Shown here: piece after piece, positions 33,504-42,834 of the stretch
Layout: each line of letters starts with the position of its first letter
Numbering within the stretch: position 1 is the stretch's first letter
From: JAFLTL01 sp964389525
Lineage (GTDB): Bacteria; Bacteroidota; Bacteroidia; Bacteroidales; Muribaculaceae
Reading direction: 5' to 3'
Assembly: GCA_964389525.1 (NCBI GenBank)
Contig: CAYMEX010000013.1
Coordinates: 16,663-80,662, forward strand
DNA: 64,000 bases
The notes under the pieces: generated by a model
What the model saw: only the letters and a program-made list of their open reading frames with translations
Databases searched by the model: none
What the model was told of the DNA's origin: nothing
Program-made: the position numbers and the translations under genes

Positions 33504-34958
33504 ATGATGTCATTACGCACATTGCTCTCTGCCATACTGCTACTCACGTCATTGTCTTTCACCTCTGCCCAATCGCCCAAGAGAGAGATGAGAGCGGCAT
33601 GGATACAGACCGTTTTTCAGGATCATTACTCACGCCGGACACCTGAGCAGAACAAAAAATGGCTGACCGAGCAGCTCGACATAATGGCACACGCAGGCAT
33701 TAACGCCGTCATTTTTCAGGTAAGGCCGCAGGCCGATGCCTTCTATAAATCTTCAATCGAACCGTGGAGCCGATGGCTGTCGGCAACACAGAAAGATCCC
33801 GGTTGGGATCCGCTTGCATTCATGGTCGAAGAGTGTCACGCACGGTCAATGGAGCTACACGCATGGATCAACCCATACCGCATCACCACATCGCGCAAAC
33901 AGACACTCCCGGCATCACACACCGCACGAAAGCACCCCGAACGCACCATCCGCTACAACGGCAACCTCTATTTTGACCCCGCACTTGTAGAAAACCAGGA
34001 TTACATCTGCCGCGTTGTCGACGACATTATCACCTACTACGATGTAGACGCCATACACTTCGACGACTACTTCTACCCCTACCCTGCCGGAAAAATCAGA
34101 TTCAACGACGCCACATCATTTGCAAAATACGGCAAAGGACGCAAACTCGCCGAATGGCGCCGCGCCAACGTCGACTCGCTCATCAGCAAGGTATCGGCCA
34201 CAATACACGCACGCAAACCGTGGGTGCGGTTCGGCATAAGTCCGTTCGGCATTTGGAGGAACCGCTCATCACACCCCGACGGAAGCCCTACCAACGGCCT
34301 GCAGAACTACGACGATCTGTATGCCGACGTCCTGCTTTGGGCACGCGAAGGCTGGATCGACTACCAGGCACCACAGCTTTACTGGCCCCTCAGCCATGAC
34401 CGCGCACCGGCACGCGAGCTGTCCGACTGGTGGAACGACCACGCCTACGGGCGATATATCTTCATCGGCCAGGACATAGAAAAGTGTATGGACTACGACG
34501 AGCTTGAAGAGAAAGTCGAGCTGTCGCGCCGACTGCCCAACATAGCGGGCAACTGCTGGTGGTATGCGTCGGCTCTGACATCCGACTACAAGGGAGTCCA
34601 CACCTCGCTCGCCGACCTCAACATCATCCCCGCACTACCGCCCGACTATCCGTGGCTCGCCGCAGACACGCCGCTCCCTGCACCACCCGCCATGCTGCAC
34701 GTAGCCGACGGGCAGCTGCGCTGGAGAGCTCCGTCACACGGCCGCTCTGAGTCGCTTGACGACGCAGTGGACTTTGTGGTCTACCGCCTCGACTCCGACC
34801 GCCCCGCGATCGACGATCCGGCAAAGATCGAAACAATTATCCGCGACGGCGACTCATGGGATATCCCCGACGACTGCAAGCCAGGCACATGGTTCACAGT
34901 CACATCGCTCGACCGCGTCAACCGCGAGTCGGCACCCGCCGCCCCCGTTCGCCTCTGA
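33504..34958 (+). CDS. GHL10/DUF187 (YngK-type) glycoside-hydrolase-like protein
   Basis: 484 residues with a signal peptide (cleavage near residue 23, TSAQS). The catalytic-barrel stretch starts KREMRAAWIQTVFQDHYS, with GINAVIFQVRPQADAFYKSSIEPWS, ELHAWINPYRI, LYFDPALVENQDYICRVVDDII and DAIHFDDYFYPYP, all GHL10 marks. Near 260-340: RFGISPFGIWRN and QLYWPLSHDRAPA. The C-terminal 90 residues (about 395-484) are a fibronectin-like domain. Relatives are linked to cell-wall or host-glycan hydrolysis; substrate unknown. The GT2 gene follows after 4 bases. Confidence 0.82.
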   Translation: MMSLRTLLSAILLLTSLSFTSAQSPKREMRAAWIQTVFQDHYSRRTPEQNKKWLTEQLDIMAHAGINAVIFQVRPQADAFYKSSIEPWSRWLSATQKDPGWDPLAFMVEECHARSMELHAWINPYRITTSRKQTLPASHTARKHPERTIRYNGNLYFDPALVENQDYICRVVDDIITYYDVDAIHFDDYFYPYPAGKIRFNDATSFAKYGKGRKLAEWRRANVDSLISKVSATIHARKPWVRFGISPFGIWRNRSSHPDGSPTNGLQNYDDLYADVLLWAREGWIDYQAPQLYWPLSHDRAPARELSDWWNDHAYGRYIFIGQDIEKCMDYDELEEKVELSRRLPNIAGNCWWYASALTSDYKGVHTSLADLNIIPALPPDYPWLAADTPLPAPPAMLHVADGQLRWRAPSHGRSESLDDAVDFVVYRLDSDRPAIDDPAKIETIIRDGDSWDIPDDCKPGTWFTVTSLDRVNRESAPAAPVRL

Positions 34959-34962
34959 CGGC

Positions 34963-35895
34963 ATGAAGACCGTGTCTGTCATCATACCCGCCTGCAACTG
35001 CGGGCCGTATATCGACGGTTGCCTTCGGTCGGTAGTAGGCCAGTCGGGCAGTTTCCGGCTTGAGATACTGCTTGTAGACGACGGAAGCACCGACACGACA
35101 CCCGGGGTCATTTCAGAATATCACAGAAAATACCCCGGCACAATAAAAATCTTCTCTCAACAAAACTGCGGGCAGTCGGCCGCGCGCAACATCGGCATCG
35201 GTGCCGCCACAGGCGACTATCTGATGTTTGTCGACGCCGACGACATGCTTCTGCCCGGAGCCGTCGATACCCTGCTGCATGGCATATGCTCCACCGGTGC
35301 CACAGCTGCATGCGGCAGCCATGTGCGACGCAGTCCGGGAGATCTGACACACTGCGCCACGCCTGAATTTCTGGTCCTCGCACCGGCTGAAGCCACTGCC
35401 ACGCTCCTTTATCAGACCATTCCGGCGCTCAGTTCATCGCTTTGGGCAAAGATGTTTGACCGACGTCTGTTCGATAACGGTCCACGGCTTTGGGAAGGAC
35501 ACATCTACGAAGACCTCTACATAATGCCCCGACTGTTCCTTAAATCCGCATCAGTCGCTTATACGTCAGTTCCCATCTATTTCTACCGTCACAATCCACA
35601 CAGCACGCTCTCGACATGGAGCGACCGACGCAAGGACATGCTTGCCGTCACACAGCGCATCACCGAAATGCCCGAAGTCTCGGCCGATCCGACGTTGTTC
35701 CGTGCCGCTCAGGACCGCGCTTTCAGTGCCGCCTGCAACTGCCTGATCAACATGTACAGGCACCACGACCACGACGCAACGACCCGCCGTCGTTGCCGCG
35801 ACATAATCCGGTCTACGGCACCACTCACGCTGCGCGACAGCCACGCCCGGCCGAAAAACCGCCTCGCCGCCCTCCTCCTGTCACTTCTTCCATAA
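34963..35895 (+). CDS. Family 2 glycosyltransferase
   Basis: 310 residues from ATG 34963; the in-frame upstream part overlaps the previous gene and is low-complexity, so it is dropped. GT-A fold marks: VSVIIPACNCGPYIDGCLRSV, ILLVDDGSTDTTPGVI, NCGQSAARNIGIGAATGDYLMFVDADD (the DxD metal site), then LWAKMFDRRLF and EDLYIMPRLFLKS with the likely catalytic Asp. The C-terminal end is Arg-rich and could touch membrane. The acceptor sugar is unknown; such enzymes usually build cell-surface polysaccharides. It lies 4 bases after the GHL10 gene and is probably co-transcribed. Confidence 0.88.
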   Translation: MKTVSVIIPACNCGPYIDGCLRSVVGQSGSFRLEILLVDDGSTDTTPGVISEYHRKYPGTIKIFSQQNCGQSAARNIGIGAATGDYLMFVDADDMLLPGAVDTLLHGICSTGATAACGSHVRRSPGDLTHCATPEFLVLAPAEATATLLYQTIPALSSSLWAKMFDRRLFDNGPRLWEGHIYEDLYIMPRLFLKSASVAYTSVPIYFYRHNPHSTLSTWSDRRKDMLAVTQRITEMPEVSADPTLFRAAQDRAFSAACNCLINMYRHHDHDATTRRRCRDIIRSTAPLTLRDSHARPKNRLAALLLSLLP

Positions 35896-36222
35896 TACAG
35901 GCAGTTTCAAATTAGATTTAGGCATGCTTTCTCACACCCAAACAAATCAGAAATAGCATTTTACATGATACCGTTTTGACAAAGCCCCACTTATTTTCTT
36001 TTTTTCTTAGGAAGGATTTTCTTTTCATCTGCTTTAAGTCTACGCTCTACCTTCCTTACATCCTCGCTTGCCGGCAGGGCTTCCGGCATGCACCTTTGGT
36101 CAAATCAATCATTTTGCTGACGTCAGCAAAATGATCCGATAGATAACCTTTTACGTCTATTAATAGATACAACACAGGAGAGACCCTTGGGCCTCTCCTG
36201 CACTGTTTCTTATTTAAAATTT
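35896..36222. other. Intergenic region with a 28-base palindrome and a terminator-like hairpin
   Basis: No gene. A 28-base perfect palindrome centred on TGACGTCA occupies 36108-36135. CAGGAGAG (36175-36182) and CTCTCCTG (36193-36200) form an 8-bp stem just beyond the stop of the minus-strand GH92 gene and the end of the plus-strand GT2 transcript; it may terminate either, though T-runs are weak. Confidence 0.6.
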
Positions 36223-38565
36223 TTACTTCACATCCTTCGGACGCTCCGGGTCGTTGGTGAACGAGTAAGGATAAGCGTCGGGGGTATTGCCGCGGTCGGT
36301 CGCAGGCTTATCGGTCATCTCCATCGTTATCTTCGCGCCGTCCATCAGGTCGGAGTGAGTCAGATAGTTCTTGCCGTACTCCTTGCCGTTGAGTTTCATG
36401 CTGCCGATGTAACGGTTGGTGTCAGAGTTACCCGGAGCCTTGATCGACACAGTGTTGCCGTTTTCAAGATTGATACGTGCCGACTCAAAGAGCGGAGCAC
36501 CGAGCACATACTCGTTGCTGCCGGGACACACGGGATAGAAGCCGAGAGCCGAGAATACATACCATGCCGAAGTCTGGCCGTTGTCCTCGTCGCCGCAATA
36601 TCCGTCAGGATTGGCGTTGTACATGCGGTTCATCGTCTCGCGCACCCAGTACTGAGCCTTCCACGGCTCGCCCGAGTAGTTGTAGAGATAGATCATGTGC
36701 TGGATAGGCTGATTGCCGTGAGCATAGTTACCCATGTTCATGATCTGCATCTCGCGTATCTCGTGGATCACGCCGCCATAGTAGCTGTCGTCAAACACCG
36801 GCGGAACGTTGAACACAGAGTCAAGCATGGCATTGAACTCCTTTTCGCCGCCCATAAGATTGATAAGCCCCTGCGGGTCGTGGAACACCGACCATGTGTA
36901 GTGCCAGCTGTTGCCCTCGGTGAAGGCATCGCCCCACTTGAGCGGTTTGAACGGAGCCATGAAGCTGCCGTCGACATTCTTGCCGCGCATCAGCTTGGTC
37001 TCGGGGTCAAAGAGATTCTCGTAGTTGTAGGCGTTCTTGGCATACGGGAGGAGTTCGGCATCACTCTTGCCGAGCATCTTGCCGAGACGGTAGATGCACC
37101 AGTCATCGTAGGCATACTCGAGTGTGCGTGCAGCGCTCTCGTTGATCTTCACGTCGTAGGGTACATATCCGATGCTGTCGTAATACTCGAAACCGCGACG
37201 GCCAGTCGAGCTGACACGCGGGTGCACACTGTGTGCGCCGCTGGTCACAGCCTCCCATATCGTAGCGAGATCGTGTTTGTCGACACCCTTCAGGGCTGCG
37301 TCGGCAACCACCGAAGCCGAGTTGTTGCCCACCATGCAGCCGCGGTGGCCGGGCGAAGCCCACTCAGGCAGGAAGCCGCTCTCCTTGTATGTGTTGGCAA
37401 GACCCTCCTGCATTTTCTGGTTCTCCGACGGATAAACAAGATTGAGGAGCGGGAACAGGCAGCGGAAAGTATCCCAGAAGCCGGTGTCGGTATACATATA
37501 GCCGGGAAGCACCTCGCCGTTATAGGGGCTGTAGTGCACCACGTTGCCGTTGGCGTCAACCTCCCAGAACGAACGCGGGAAGAGCACCGAACGATAGAGG
37601 CACGAATAGAACGTGCGCAGACGGTCGAGGTCGTTGTCATCGATCTCGATGCGTCCGAGAGTCTCGTTCCAGACACTGGCGCCATCCTCCTTGATCTGCT
37701 CGAAGTTGCGGTCGCCGAGCTCATTGAGGTTGAGAAGAGCCTGCTCCGGGCTGATGAACGACGATGCGACACGTGCGGTCACCTGATCGCCGCGCTTGGT
37801 CGAGGGGAAGCCCACGATAGCGCCGGCATGATCGGTCGTCACATCGAGTTTTGTTGTATCGGCCACGCCGTTGTCGGCTATGGCTGTGTAGGTGAACGGA
37901 GCATCAAACTCCACTACAAAATAGTTGCGGAAATTCTCAGGCACGCCGCCGCTGTTGCGGGTCGTGTAGCCTGTGATGCGACGGTTGGCCGGATCGATCT
38001 CGATCGACGAGCCGCGGTTGAAAGCATCGACTACAACAAACGCACTGTCGGTCTCGGGGAAAGTGAAACGGAACATGGCGGCACGCGACGTCGGGGTGAT
38101 CTCCGTCACAACGTCGTGGTCGGCGAGATACACGCGATAGTAGTGAGGCTTCGACACTTCGGCCTTGTGCGAGAACCAGCTTGCGCGCTCATTCTCATCA
38201 AACACCGGTGTGCCCGTCTCAGGCATGATCGAGAACTGGCCGTAGTCGTTGATCCACGGCGAAGGCTGATGCGTCTGCTTGAATCCGCGTATCTTGTCGG
38301 CATCATAAGTGTATGCCCATCCGTCGCCCATCCGTCCTGTCTGCGGCGTCCAGAAGTTCATGCCCCACGGCAGGGCCACTGCCGGATATGTATTTCCGGT
38401 CGAAAGTTTGAACGAAGAGTGCGATCCGACAAGCGGATTCACATAATCTACCGGCGACAGTTCGCTCTTGGCAGCCTTCTCGGTGCCGCACGACGACACC
38501 ATCAGAAGCGCCCCCGCCGCGAGTCCGGCAAAGAGTGTTTTTGTGGATAATGATTGAAAATGCAT
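36223..38565 (-). CDS. GH92 alpha-mannosidase lipoprotein
   Basis: 780 residues. The signal ends VSSC with Cys26 the likely lipid anchor. The beta-sandwich domain begins VDYVNPLVGSHSSFKLSTGNTYPAVALPWGMNFWTPQTG, and the (alpha/alpha)6 domain carries GHRGCMVGNNSASVVADAALKG and YCGDEDNGQTSAWYVFSALGFYPVCPG, the family hallmark with the acidic pair. GH92 enzymes are calcium-dependent exo-alpha-mannosidases that trim N-glycans or yeast mannan; which linkage is unknown. Divergent from a GH95 gene with only 64 bases between starts, so a shared regulatory zone is likely. Confidence 0.93.
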   Translation of the reverse strand: MHFQSLSTKTLFAGLAAGALLMVSSCGTEKAAKSELSPVDYVNPLVGSHSSFKLSTGNTYPAVALPWGMNFWTPQTGRMGDGWAYTYDADKIRGFKQTHQPSPWINDYGQFSIMPETGTPVFDENERASWFSHKAEVSKPHYYRVYLADHDVVTEITPTSRAAMFRFTFPETDSAFVVVDAFNRGSSIEIDPANRRITGYTTRNSGGVPENFRNYFVVEFDAPFTYTAIADNGVADTTKLDVTTDHAGAIVGFPSTKRGDQVTARVASSFISPEQALLNLNELGDRNFEQIKEDGASVWNETLGRIEIDDNDLDRLRTFYSCLYRSVLFPRSFWEVDANGNVVHYSPYNGEVLPGYMYTDTGFWDTFRCLFPLLNLVYPSENQKMQEGLANTYKESGFLPEWASPGHRGCMVGNNSASVVADAALKGVDKHDLATIWEAVTSGAHSVHPRVSSTGRRGFEYYDSIGYVPYDVKINESAARTLEYAYDDWCIYRLGKMLGKSDAELLPYAKNAYNYENLFDPETKLMRGKNVDGSFMAPFKPLKWGDAFTEGNSWHYTWSVFHDPQGLINLMGGEKEFNAMLDSVFNVPPVFDDSYYGGVIHEIREMQIMNMGNYAHGNQPIQHMIYLYNYSGEPWKAQYWVRETMNRMYNANPDGYCGDEDNGQTSAWYVFSALGFYPVCPGSNEYVLGAPLFESARINLENGNTVSIKAPGNSDTNRYIGSMKLNGKEYGKNYLTHSDLMDGAKITMEMTDKPATDRGNTPDAYPYSFTNDPERPKDVK

Positions 38566-38629
38566 ATAACTGAATTTTATTACACTGCAAAGTAAACAAT
38601 TCTTGAAAAATTATTTGTACTTTCACACC

Positions 38630-40987
38630 ATGAACATTCGCCAAAATCTACTTTTTCTGTTTTTTATGCTGGCGGCAGGCATTTCCTCCGCCAATACAGG
38701 CGCTCCTTCGCGTCATTCGTTATGGTATCTTCAGCCGGCCGGAGCCGACGGCTCTGGCGATCCGTGGATGGAATACGCCCTCCCGATAGGCAACGGCCAG
38801 TTCGGAGCCATGGTCTATGGCGGCGTGCCGTCTGAGCAGATCCAGTTCAATGAGAAGACACTCTGGACCGGGTCGCCGTCGCTGCGCGGAGCCTATCAGA
38901 ATTTCGGCGACATATTTATCGAAGACATCTCAGGGCTTAATGTCTCCGACGACTACAATTCCTCGCGCTACAGCCGCTGGCTCGACATGAGCCGCGCCGT
39001 CGCAGGTGTCGACTACTGCGATCCGGCCGACACATCGCTCACATTCTCGCGACGCTACATCGCAAGCAACCCCGACGAGGTCGTGGCGGCATGCCTCACG
39101 GCCTCACGCCCCGGGCAGATCTCCGTCAGAGTGAAGTTACGCAACAATGTCGGGGGCGACTCCGTCAAAGTGCGTTATGCCGACGGCTCGGCGTCATTTG
39201 AAGGACGCCTTGACCTTATCGACTACCGCGCACGGCTCAATGTGATCGCAGCCGGAGGCACTGTAGCCACAACCGACAGCTGCATCACCGTCAATGGAGC
39301 CGACTCGCTGCTGATAGTCCTGGCCGGAGCCACAAATTTCGACCAGCACTCCCCCGACTACACAAAAGACGCACAAGCCATGCGTCGCGACGTCGACCAA
39401 CGTGCCGCCGAGGCATCGGCAAAAGGATGGGAATCGCTGCTGCAGGCACATACAGCCGACTACGACCCCATATACCGGCGCATGAGTTTCACACTCGACG
39501 GAGCCGAAAACCGGCTTCCGACCGACCGGCTCATCGACCGATACACACAGACCGGCTTCCGCCTCGCCGAGGCCCTCATGCTCGAGGAGCTGTATTTCCA
39601 CTACGGCCGCTACCTGCTCATCGCATCGTCGCGTGGCGAAGACACCCCCGCCAACCTTCAGGGCATATGGAACCACAGCTCGACACCGCCATGGGAGAGC
39701 GATCTACACAGCAACATCAACGTGCAGATGAACTACTGGCCGGCCGAGGCGACAAACCTCTCCGACATGCACATGCCATATCTCAACTATGTCAAGAGTA
39801 TGGCGGTCGACCACAAGGAGTGGCAAGCATATGCACGCAAGTCGGGACAGCCGCGCGGATGGACATGCTTCACACAGAACAACATCTTCGGCAATTCAGA
39901 CTATGCCGAAAACTATGTGATAGCAAACGCCTGGTATACATCTCACCTCTGGCAGCACTACCGCTACACGCTCGACCGCGATTTTCTCCGCGACACCGCA
40001 CTCCCCGTTATGATCTCGTGCAGTCAGTTCTGGCTCGACCGCTTGAAACTCGACTCTGACGGCACCTGGATCGCACCTCTCGAGTGGTCGCCCGAACAGG
40101 GGCCTCAGGAAGAGGATGCCACCGCTCATGCGCAGCAGCTCATTACCGAGCTTTTCCAGTCGACACTTCAGGCTCTTGATATTCTTAAGACCGAACCGGA
40201 ACTTGCCGGACAGCTGCGCGAGAAGCTCGCATCTCTCGACCGCGGGCTCTCGTTTGAGACATACGACGGCAAGTGGGGAGCAACACACAACACTATCGCC
40301 GTCGGCGACACAATATTGCGAGAATGGAAAACAAGCCCGTATTCAGTAGGACAGCCGGGCCACCGCCACCTCTCGCATCTCATGTGTCTCTTCCCGTTCT
40401 CTCAGGTTCAGCCCGGCACTCCCGAGTATCGCGCAGCCGTCAACTCGCTGCAGATGCGCGGCGACGCATCGACAGGCTGGTCACTCGGATGGAAGATCAA
40501 CCTGTGGGCACGCGCACTCGACGGCAATCATGCACGCCGCATGATGAAATACTCGCTCAACCACTCGCGCAGCTACGACATAGACCAGCGATATGGTGGT
40601 GTATATTACAACCTGCTTGACTCACATGCGCCTTTCCAGATCGACGGAAACCTTGGTTTCACATCAGGTGTGGCCGAGATGCTGCTACAGAGCCACGAAG
40701 ACATACTCCGCCTCCTGCCCGCCCTGCCCGACGCATGGGCTAAAGGTTCGGCCAACGGCATGAAGGCGGTAGGTAATTTTGAAGTAGACCAGCAGTGGGA
40801 TGGCGGACGCCTGACACAGGCGTCGGTACTTTCTGTCGCCGGACAGCCGTGCACGATCCACTATCCATCTGTAGCCATGGCCACCGTCACCGACGACACC
40901 GGCGCAAAAATCGAAGTCAGCCCCCTCGGCAACGACCGCATACGCTTCTCCACCACTCCCGGCACCCGCTACTACATCGCATTCTGA
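38630..40987 (+). CDS. GH95 alpha-L-fucosidase (or galactosidase)
   Basis: 785 residues from ATG 38630, with a signal peptide (MNIRQNLLFLFFMLAAGISSA). N-terminal beta domain: PWMEYALPIGNGQFGAMVYGG and IQFNEKTLWTGSPS. The catalytic barrel has LQGIWNHSSTPPWESDLHSNINVQMNYWPAEATNLSD (the paired Asn that assist the water), LEWSPEQGPQ (general-acid Glu region) and HAPFQIDGNLGFTSG (an Asp-Gly-Asn). All catalytic positions of the family are present. It would release alpha-1,2-fucose from host mucin or milk glycans. Its stop touches that of the convergent ZIP transporter. Confidence 0.92.
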   Translation: MNIRQNLLFLFFMLAAGISSANTGAPSRHSLWYLQPAGADGSGDPWMEYALPIGNGQFGAMVYGGVPSEQIQFNEKTLWTGSPSLRGAYQNFGDIFIEDISGLNVSDDYNSSRYSRWLDMSRAVAGVDYCDPADTSLTFSRRYIASNPDEVVAACLTASRPGQISVRVKLRNNVGGDSVKVRYADGSASFEGRLDLIDYRARLNVIAAGGTVATTDSCITVNGADSLLIVLAGATNFDQHSPDYTKDAQAMRRDVDQRAAEASAKGWESLLQAHTADYDPIYRRMSFTLDGAENRLPTDRLIDRYTQTGFRLAEALMLEELYFHYGRYLLIASSRGEDTPANLQGIWNHSSTPPWESDLHSNINVQMNYWPAEATNLSDMHMPYLNYVKSMAVDHKEWQAYARKSGQPRGWTCFTQNNIFGNSDYAENYVIANAWYTSHLWQHYRYTLDRDFLRDTALPVMISCSQFWLDRLKLDSDGTWIAPLEWSPEQGPQEEDATAHAQQLITELFQSTLQALDILKTEPELAGQLREKLASLDRGLSFETYDGKWGATHNTIAVGDTILREWKTSPYSVGQPGHRHLSHLMCLFPFSQVQPGTPEYRAAVNSLQMRGDASTGWSLGWKINLWARALDGNHARRMMKYSLNHSRSYDIDQRYGGVYYNLLDSHAPFQIDGNLGFTSGVAEMLLQSHEDILRLLPALPDAWAKGSANGMKAVGNFEVDQQWDGGRLTQASVLSVAGQPCTIHYPSVAMATVTDDTGAKIEVSPLGNDRIRFSTTPGTRYYIAF

Positions 40988-41788
40988 TCAAAGGAACAGC
41001 AGCGACACAGCCATGACTGCCATGCCGGCGACCACACCGATGATCGCCATGTGGTGATGCCCGTGCCGCTCGGCACCCGGAAGCAGTTCGTCAAACGAGA
41101 TGTAGACCATGATACCTGCGATAGCGGCAAGGCACACTGCATTCACCGCTGCCGACCAGAAAGGCAGCAGGAAAAGCATACCCGCAAGAGCACCGACCGG
41201 TTCGGCAAGACCCGACACGAAAGTGTAGCGCAACGCCTTTCGGCGGCTGCCCGTGCTGTTGTATATCGGCACATACACGGCGATGCCCTCGGGTATATTA
41301 TGAATCGCAATAGCCACGACTATAGGCAGCGCGACATCAAGGCCATCGAGAGCGGCCACAAATGTCGCCATACCCTCGGGGAAATTGTGAATGCCTATAG
41401 CGAGGGCAAGCATGATGCCCGTGCGCTTCATGTGATGATTGCCCGGCTGTGTCAGCTCATCGAGCGTATGCGCCTCATGCGGGTTCTCGTCCTCCGGTAT
41501 CAGCCAGTCGATCACAGCTATCAGCGCGATGCCGCCAAAAAACGCCAGAAGCATCCTCACCGACGCGCCACGCTCGCCGAACATCGGCAGGAATGCGTCA
41601 TAGGCCTGCGGCAGAAGTTCCATAAACGATATATACGTCATCACTCCGGCCGACAGCCCCAGCGCAAATGCAAGAAACCGCGTCGATGTGCGTTTGGCAA
41701 ACATCGATATAAGTCCTCCAAGCCCCGTGGCAAGTCCTGCAAACGCAGTCAGCGCCACAGCAATCCATATTTCTGAGAATACCGGCAT
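40988..41788 (-). CDS. zupT: ZIP family metal transporter (ZupT-like)
   Basis: 266 residues with eight membrane helices. The metal-binding helices 4 and 5 read IGIHNFPEGMATF and IAIHNIPEGIAVYVP, the ZupT signature. A His-rich short loop (NHHMKR and, near the end, ERHGHHHMAI) may bind Zn. It imports zinc or other divalent metals. Monocistronic and convergent with GH95 (no bases between the two stops). Confidence 0.92.
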   Translation of the reverse strand: MPVFSEIWIAVALTAFAGLATGLGGLISMFAKRTSTRFLAFALGLSAGVMTYISFMELLPQAYDAFLPMFGERGASVRMLLAFFGGIALIAVIDWLIPEDENPHEAHTLDELTQPGNHHMKRTGIMLALAIGIHNFPEGMATFVAALDGLDVALPIVVAIAIHNIPEGIAVYVPIYNSTGSRRKALRYTFVSGLAEPVGALAGMLFLLPFWSAAVNAVCLAAIAGIMVYISFDELLPGAERHGHHHMAIIGVVAGMAVMAVSLLFL

Positions 41789-41847
41789 ATCTGTTATAAC
41801 GAAGTTCTTTCAAAAAAGGTTTCAGTTCACAACATATCGTACTAATG

Positions 41848-42684
41848 TCATCGCGCCCTGAACCCGGTGGGAGTCTGCCCCGTATAGCGTCTGAAATATT
41901 TTGTAAAATCGGCCTGTGAGGGGAAGTTCATCGACTCCGCGATCTCTTTCACTGAGAGCGACACATCCGACAGTAGATGCTTCGCTTCTGCGATAACATT
42001 CTGGATTATCCACTCCGACGGCGCCACACCCGAATGCTCACGTATCATCGTCGAGAAATACTTTGGACTGAGTTTAGATCTCCGGGCATAGAACACCGTG
42101 TCGCGGCGCTCCATGCAGTATTTCTGCACATCGAGCATAAACCTCTGAAATACAATATCGCGTACAGAGATCTCAGTATTTGCCGACCGACGGTTTGTGA
42201 AATACTGGCGGAGAACCTCAAACATCACGATACTGCCGCAGTTACGGGCCATAGCGGCATTCAGCACATCAAGCTCAGGCTCAGCGGTCTGCCTTGCTGC
42301 CCTTTCAGCCTCCCTGTACCTTAAGATGTGCGACACGAGAGTGTCGACCTGTCCGGCCGAAAGCGACACAACAGGACTCTTGCGCATCTTCATCAGATTC
42401 TCGGAATTGACCACCTGATTGACCACCGGCAGGATATCAGTGAAGTCCACTTCTCCGATATATCCGCGCATATCGGCGCTGACATCGGTATACTCGGCCC
42501 TGACGAACGGATGAAACACCATCAGATCACGGGGGACGACCTTATAGACAACACCAAGCATCGTGACGGTGAGCGAGCCGCCGAGACAAAGGAGAAATCC
42601 GCACTGGCTCGGCGAAAAGAAATGACGGTTGGCGGCTATAAGCGACCCGGGGGTGCATTCCGATATGCCATAGTTTGATTCCAT
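41848..42684 (-). CDS. AraC-family regulator divergent from the RND efflux operon
   Basis: 279 residues from ATG 42684. The N-terminal half (about 1-165) is cupin-like (SPSQCGFLLCLGGSLTVTML, VVPRDLMVFHPFVRAEY) and should sense a ligand; the C-terminal 100 residues form the paired HTH, with YARRSKLSPKYFSTMIREHSG and LSVKEIAESMNFPSQADFTKYFRRYTGQTP. Position 150 bases from the efflux operon's start suggests it controls these pumps. Confidence 0.9.
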   Translation of the reverse strand: MESNYGISECTPGSLIAANRHFFSPSQCGFLLCLGGSLTVTMLGVVYKVVPRDLMVFHPFVRAEYTDVSADMRGYIGEVDFTDILPVVNQVVNSENLMKMRKSPVVSLSAGQVDTLVSHILRYREAERAARQTAEPELDVLNAAMARNCGSIVMFEVLRQYFTNRRSANTEISVRDIVFQRFMLDVQKYCMERRDTVFYARRSKLSPKYFSTMIREHSGVAPSEWIIQNVIAEAKHLLSDVSLSVKEIAESMNFPSQADFTKYFRRYTGQTPTGFRAR

Positions 42685-42771
42685 GTCGCAAATTACGCAT
42701 TTATTCCAAGAACATGAATTACATAAAGCACAAAATCGTACCGATTGACAAACTAATCTGTAAAATTGACA

Positions 42772-42802
42772 TTTTAACACTTATGCTTTAAATGTATTTT
42801 TG
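42772..42802 (+). promoter_or_regulatory. Promoter of the RND efflux operon
   Basis: TTTT (42772-42775), 19 bases, TATTTTTG (42795-42802). The start would be near 42808, about 27 bases before the ATG; the divergent AraC gene's leader overlaps this region. Confidence 0.55.
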
Positions 42803-42834
42803 TATCGGATAAACCACATCATCAATTTCGGGAT

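Noticed and set aside
34756..34962. N-terminal extension of the GT2 gene
   Set aside because: Ser/Thr/Arg low-complexity read-through of another frame in the previous gene; the GT2 fold starts at 34963.
36187..38550. A 787-codon open frame antisense to the GH92 gene
   Set aside because: It mirrors the GH92 coding frame, is Arg/His/Val-rich and has no family features; GC-rich coding strands commonly leave the opposite strand open.
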